Positions 5,950 through 6,162 of a DNA stretch of 6,162 nucleotides are shown here, piece after piece. The notes below the pieces were generated by a model. It searched no databases and was not told the DNA's origin. It saw only the letters and a list, made by a program, of their open reading frames with translations. This stretch comes from JBJHCA01 sp050485785. Its GTDB lineage: Bacteria; Bacteroidota; Bacteroidia; Chitinophagales; Saprospiraceae. The position numbers were made by a program, and so were the translations under genes. The DNA lies in the NCBI GenBank assembly GCA_050485785.1, contig JBJHCA010000123.1, forward strand, positions 1-6,162, given 5' to 3'. Each line of letters begins with the position of its first letter. Position 1 is the stretch's first letter.

Positions 5950-6162
5950 AATCCGAACAAAAGTTGAACTTGTCGTTGTTCCTCAGTCAAAATAATAGTC
6001 TTTCTTATTTTTTCATTATTTGGGGTTAAGGCGCTGATTTCGTGTATGTTTTGGATTACCTCGATCACTTTTTCTGGGCTTAAGTTTGATTTCTTTTGTT
6101 TCAACTGTCTTTCTAGCTCTTTATATATCTTGTAGGCTACAAAATTTAAGCATATGTGTGCT
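5915..6162 (-). mobile_element. Insertion sequence, one end only (boundary approximate)
   Basis: The transposase C-terminus ends at 5946, and IS ends normally lie within some tens of bases after the transposase stop. The junction with the older DNA is therefore placed between about 5905 and 5945. The stretch CCTGACTTCCGCACTGGGAC (5918-5937) has the look of a terminal inverted repeat, and TTTTTT at 5912-5917 could be a target-site duplication. The other end is outside the window, so neither can be confirmed. Insertion here explains the missing 5' end of the replication-like gene. Confidence 0.45.
5946..6162 (-). CDS. C-terminal fragment of IS transposase (IS1634/IS4-type DDE)
   Basis: The minus-strand frame enters from the right edge (first full codon at 6161-6159) and runs 71 codons to TGA at 5948-5946. 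It begins AHICLNFVAYKIYKELERQL, matching the conserved C-terminal helix of IS1634-family and related IS4-type transposases (A-H-I/V-x-x-x-F-x-A-x-x-x-x-x-x-L-E). It then has LSPEKVIEVIQNIHEIS and ends TEEQRQVQLLFGF, the usual short tail with T-x-E-Q. The catalytic DDE residues would lie upstream, outside the window. The visible part has no internal stop, so the transposase may be intact. The IS family call rests on these 71 residues only. Confidence 0.78.
   Translation of the reverse strand, partial: AHICLNFVAYKIYKELERQLKQKKSNLSPEKVIEVIQNIHEISALTPNNEKIRKTIILTEEQRQVQLLFGF

Overview
The window looks like a piece of a Bacteroidota (Bacteroidetes) chromosome. The signs are a TAnnTTTG-type promoter ahead of the tRNA, poor or absent Shine-Dalgarno sequences, a large AsmA-like envelope protein, and a histidine kinase with the HQLGTP form of the H-box. 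Almost everything is read from the minus strand; the tRNA gene is on the plus strand. This assignment is inference from these features; no database was consulted.

Layout, low to high coordinate. (1) 1-523, minus: the first 174 codons of an Rpn/YhgA-like PD-(D/E)XK nuclease (transposase_31 family), running off the left edge. (2) 524-834: no intact gene. It holds an imperfect 11-bp inverted repeat (566-591) in the leader of the nuclease gene and a decayed, frameshifted fragment of an ORF6N-domain gene (638-812). (3) 835-4585, minus: a two-gene unit, an AsmA-like protein followed by a membrane sensor histidine kinase, overlapping by 8 bases and so probably cotranscribed and translationally coupled. 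This is the stable core of the window. (4) 4683-4878, plus: a tRNA-Val(UAC) gene with a Bacteroidota-type promoter and a rho-independent terminator.

(5) From about 4880 to the right edge the DNA becomes visibly more A+T-rich and looks mobile. A perfect 11-bp tandem repeat lies just after the tRNA terminator. Next come a minus-strand terminator, a small helix-turn-helix protein resembling phage terminase small subunits, and the C-terminal part of a protein resembling phage/plasmid replication initiators. The last 217 bases are the C-terminal end of an IS transposase of the IS1634/IS4 type.

The simplest reading is that an envelope operon and a tRNA-Val gene form a conserved core, with accessory DNA on both sides. 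On the right, an element inserted next to the tRNA was later hit by an IS, which cut off the 5' end of the replication-like gene. On the left there is a remnant of an ORF6N gene next to a nuclease family associated with recombination. No complete new system is visible. The most interesting candidate is the tRNA-adjacent element pairing a replication-protein remnant with a terminase-like HTH protein.
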